This document shows, in pieces, positions 14,933 to 15,567 of a stretch of 15,567 bases of DNA; the stretch's first letter is position 1, and each line of letters opens with the position of its first letter. The stretch spans positions 1 through 15,567 of the forward strand of contig JBBDWM010000033.1 in NCBI GenBank assembly GCA_040902845.1, read 5' to 3'. A program made the translations under genes and the position numbers. The notes beneath the pieces are model-generated. The model did no database searches, had not been told where the DNA came from, and was given only the letters and a program-made list of their open reading frames with translations. Source of the DNA: JALYNX01 sp040902845 (GTDB lineage: Bacteria; Actinomycetota; Acidimicrobiia; Spongiisociales; ZC4RG35).

Positions 14933-15508
14933 ATGAGCGAGATCGATCTGGGAAGAATCGAGAAGGCGGTCCGGGAGATACTGGAGGCGCTCGGGGAGGA
15001 CCCCGAACGTGAAGGTCTCGCAGAGACCCCGGAACGGGTTGCCCGGTTCTACAGCGAGGTCTTCGACGGTATTCATCGCGACCCTGGCGACGAGATCGAC
15101 GCTTTCTTCGGGGAGGAGCGCTACCAGGAGATCGTCATGGTTCGCGAGATCCCCTTCTACTCGATGTGTGAGCATCATCTGGTCCCGTTTCACGGCCAGG
15201 CCCATGTCGCCTACATGCCCAAGGGCAGGGTGACCGGTCTCTCCAAACTGGCCCGGTTGGTCGAGGGGTACGCCCGGCGCCCCCAGATGCAGGAGCGCCT
15301 CACGGCCCAGGTGGCCGACGCCTTGACCGAACGACTCGAACCGCTCGGGGTGATGGTCGTGATCGAGGCGGAGCATCTCTGCATGTCGATGCGCGGCGTG
15401 AGAAAACCCGGGGCGAAGACGGTGACCTCCGCGGTGCGAGGGATAATGCACACCAACCCGGCAACACGTGCCGAGGCGATGTCACTGCTCTTCGGCACGA
15501 CGCGCTGA
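14933..15508 (+). CDS. folE: GTP cyclohydrolase I
   Basis: This 191-residue enzyme opens and rearranges GTP to 7,8-dihydroneopterin triphosphate, the first committed step of tetrahydrofolate synthesis. The zinc ligands are seen as C79 and H82 in MCEHH and C150 in EHLCMSMRG. TPERVARFY (32-40) and GLSKLARLVEGYARRPQMQERLT are the usual subunit and active-site segments. The ATG at 14933 gives the typical IEKAVREILEALGEDPEREGL start; the frame upstream has no family signal. No Shine-Dalgarno sequence is seen, but TATTTT (14919-14924) could be a -10 box for a leaderless transcript. It follows ftsH in mycobacteria too, though here a two-gene operon is inserted between them. Confidence 0.96.
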   Translation: MSEIDLGRIEKAVREILEALGEDPEREGLAETPERVARFYSEVFDGIHRDPGDEIDAFFGEERYQEIVMVREIPFYSMCEHHLVPFHGQAHVAYMPKGRVTGLSKLARLVEGYARRPQMQERLTAQVADALTERLEPLGVMVVIEAEHLCMSMRGVRKPGAKTVTSAVRGIMHTNPATRAEAMSLLFGTTR

Positions 15509-15513
15509 AGTTC

Positions 15514-15567
15514 GCAAAACGCAAAACGCAAAACGCAAAACGCAAAACGCAAAACGCAAAACGCAAA
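15514..15567. repeat. Heptamer tandem repeat, unit GCAAAAC
   Basis: Seven perfect copies of GCAAAAC run from 15514 to 15562, followed by GCAAA at the window end, just 5 bp after the folE stop. The array is cut by the window boundary, so its true length is unknown. Confidence 0.9.

Noticed and set aside
15514..15567. CRISPR array
   Set aside because: The unit is 7 bp with no spacers.

Overview
The window is high-GC bacterial chromosome carrying conserved housekeeping genes. It looks like an actinobacterium (Actinomycetota), possibly an Acidimicrobiia-type lineage. The support is a zinc-finger-free topoisomerase I with Topo_C repeats, a SigR/RsrA-type sigma/anti-sigma pair, and a zincin metallopeptidase - tilS - hpt - ftsH - folE order resembling that of mycobacteria and relatives. 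Several genes also have promoters so close to the start codon that leaderless transcripts are likely. The lineage assignment is inference from gene content and gene order.

Left part (1-5000). A decayed minus-strand gene for a multi-pass membrane sensor (about 219-523, frameshifted) follows a short repeat-rich stretch (46-94). topA lies on the minus strand and fires divergently from tmk and holB. tmk and holB overlap by 8 nt and form a DNA replication/precursor unit.

Middle (5000-8650). A small PD-(D/E)XK nuclease-like gene ends inside the 5' end of a tRNA-Thr(CGU). Next come two sigma-factor modules. The first is an ECF sigma factor overlapping a single-pass membrane protein that is probably its anti-sigma partner. 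The second is a SigR-like sigma factor overlapping an RsrA-like zinc anti-sigma factor. Heptamer tandem repeats lie just upstream of each module, and a third array with another unit sequence runs off the end of the window after folE.

Right part (8344-15567). A small secreted or membrane protein, a zinc metallopeptidase-like protein, tilS and hpt are linked by short overlaps. ftsH follows with its own promoter. Convergent to ftsH is a compact minus-strand operon: a 25-codon leader ORF, a ribbon-helix-helix (HicB-like) protein and a DUF4097 beta-repeat protein. The genes are joined by 1-nt and 4-nt overlaps. Its strong promoter is embedded in an array of ATGAC/GTCAT half-sites with 22-bp periodicity. 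folE starts divergently from it. This operon and its operator are the best candidates in the window for an undescribed regulatory system.
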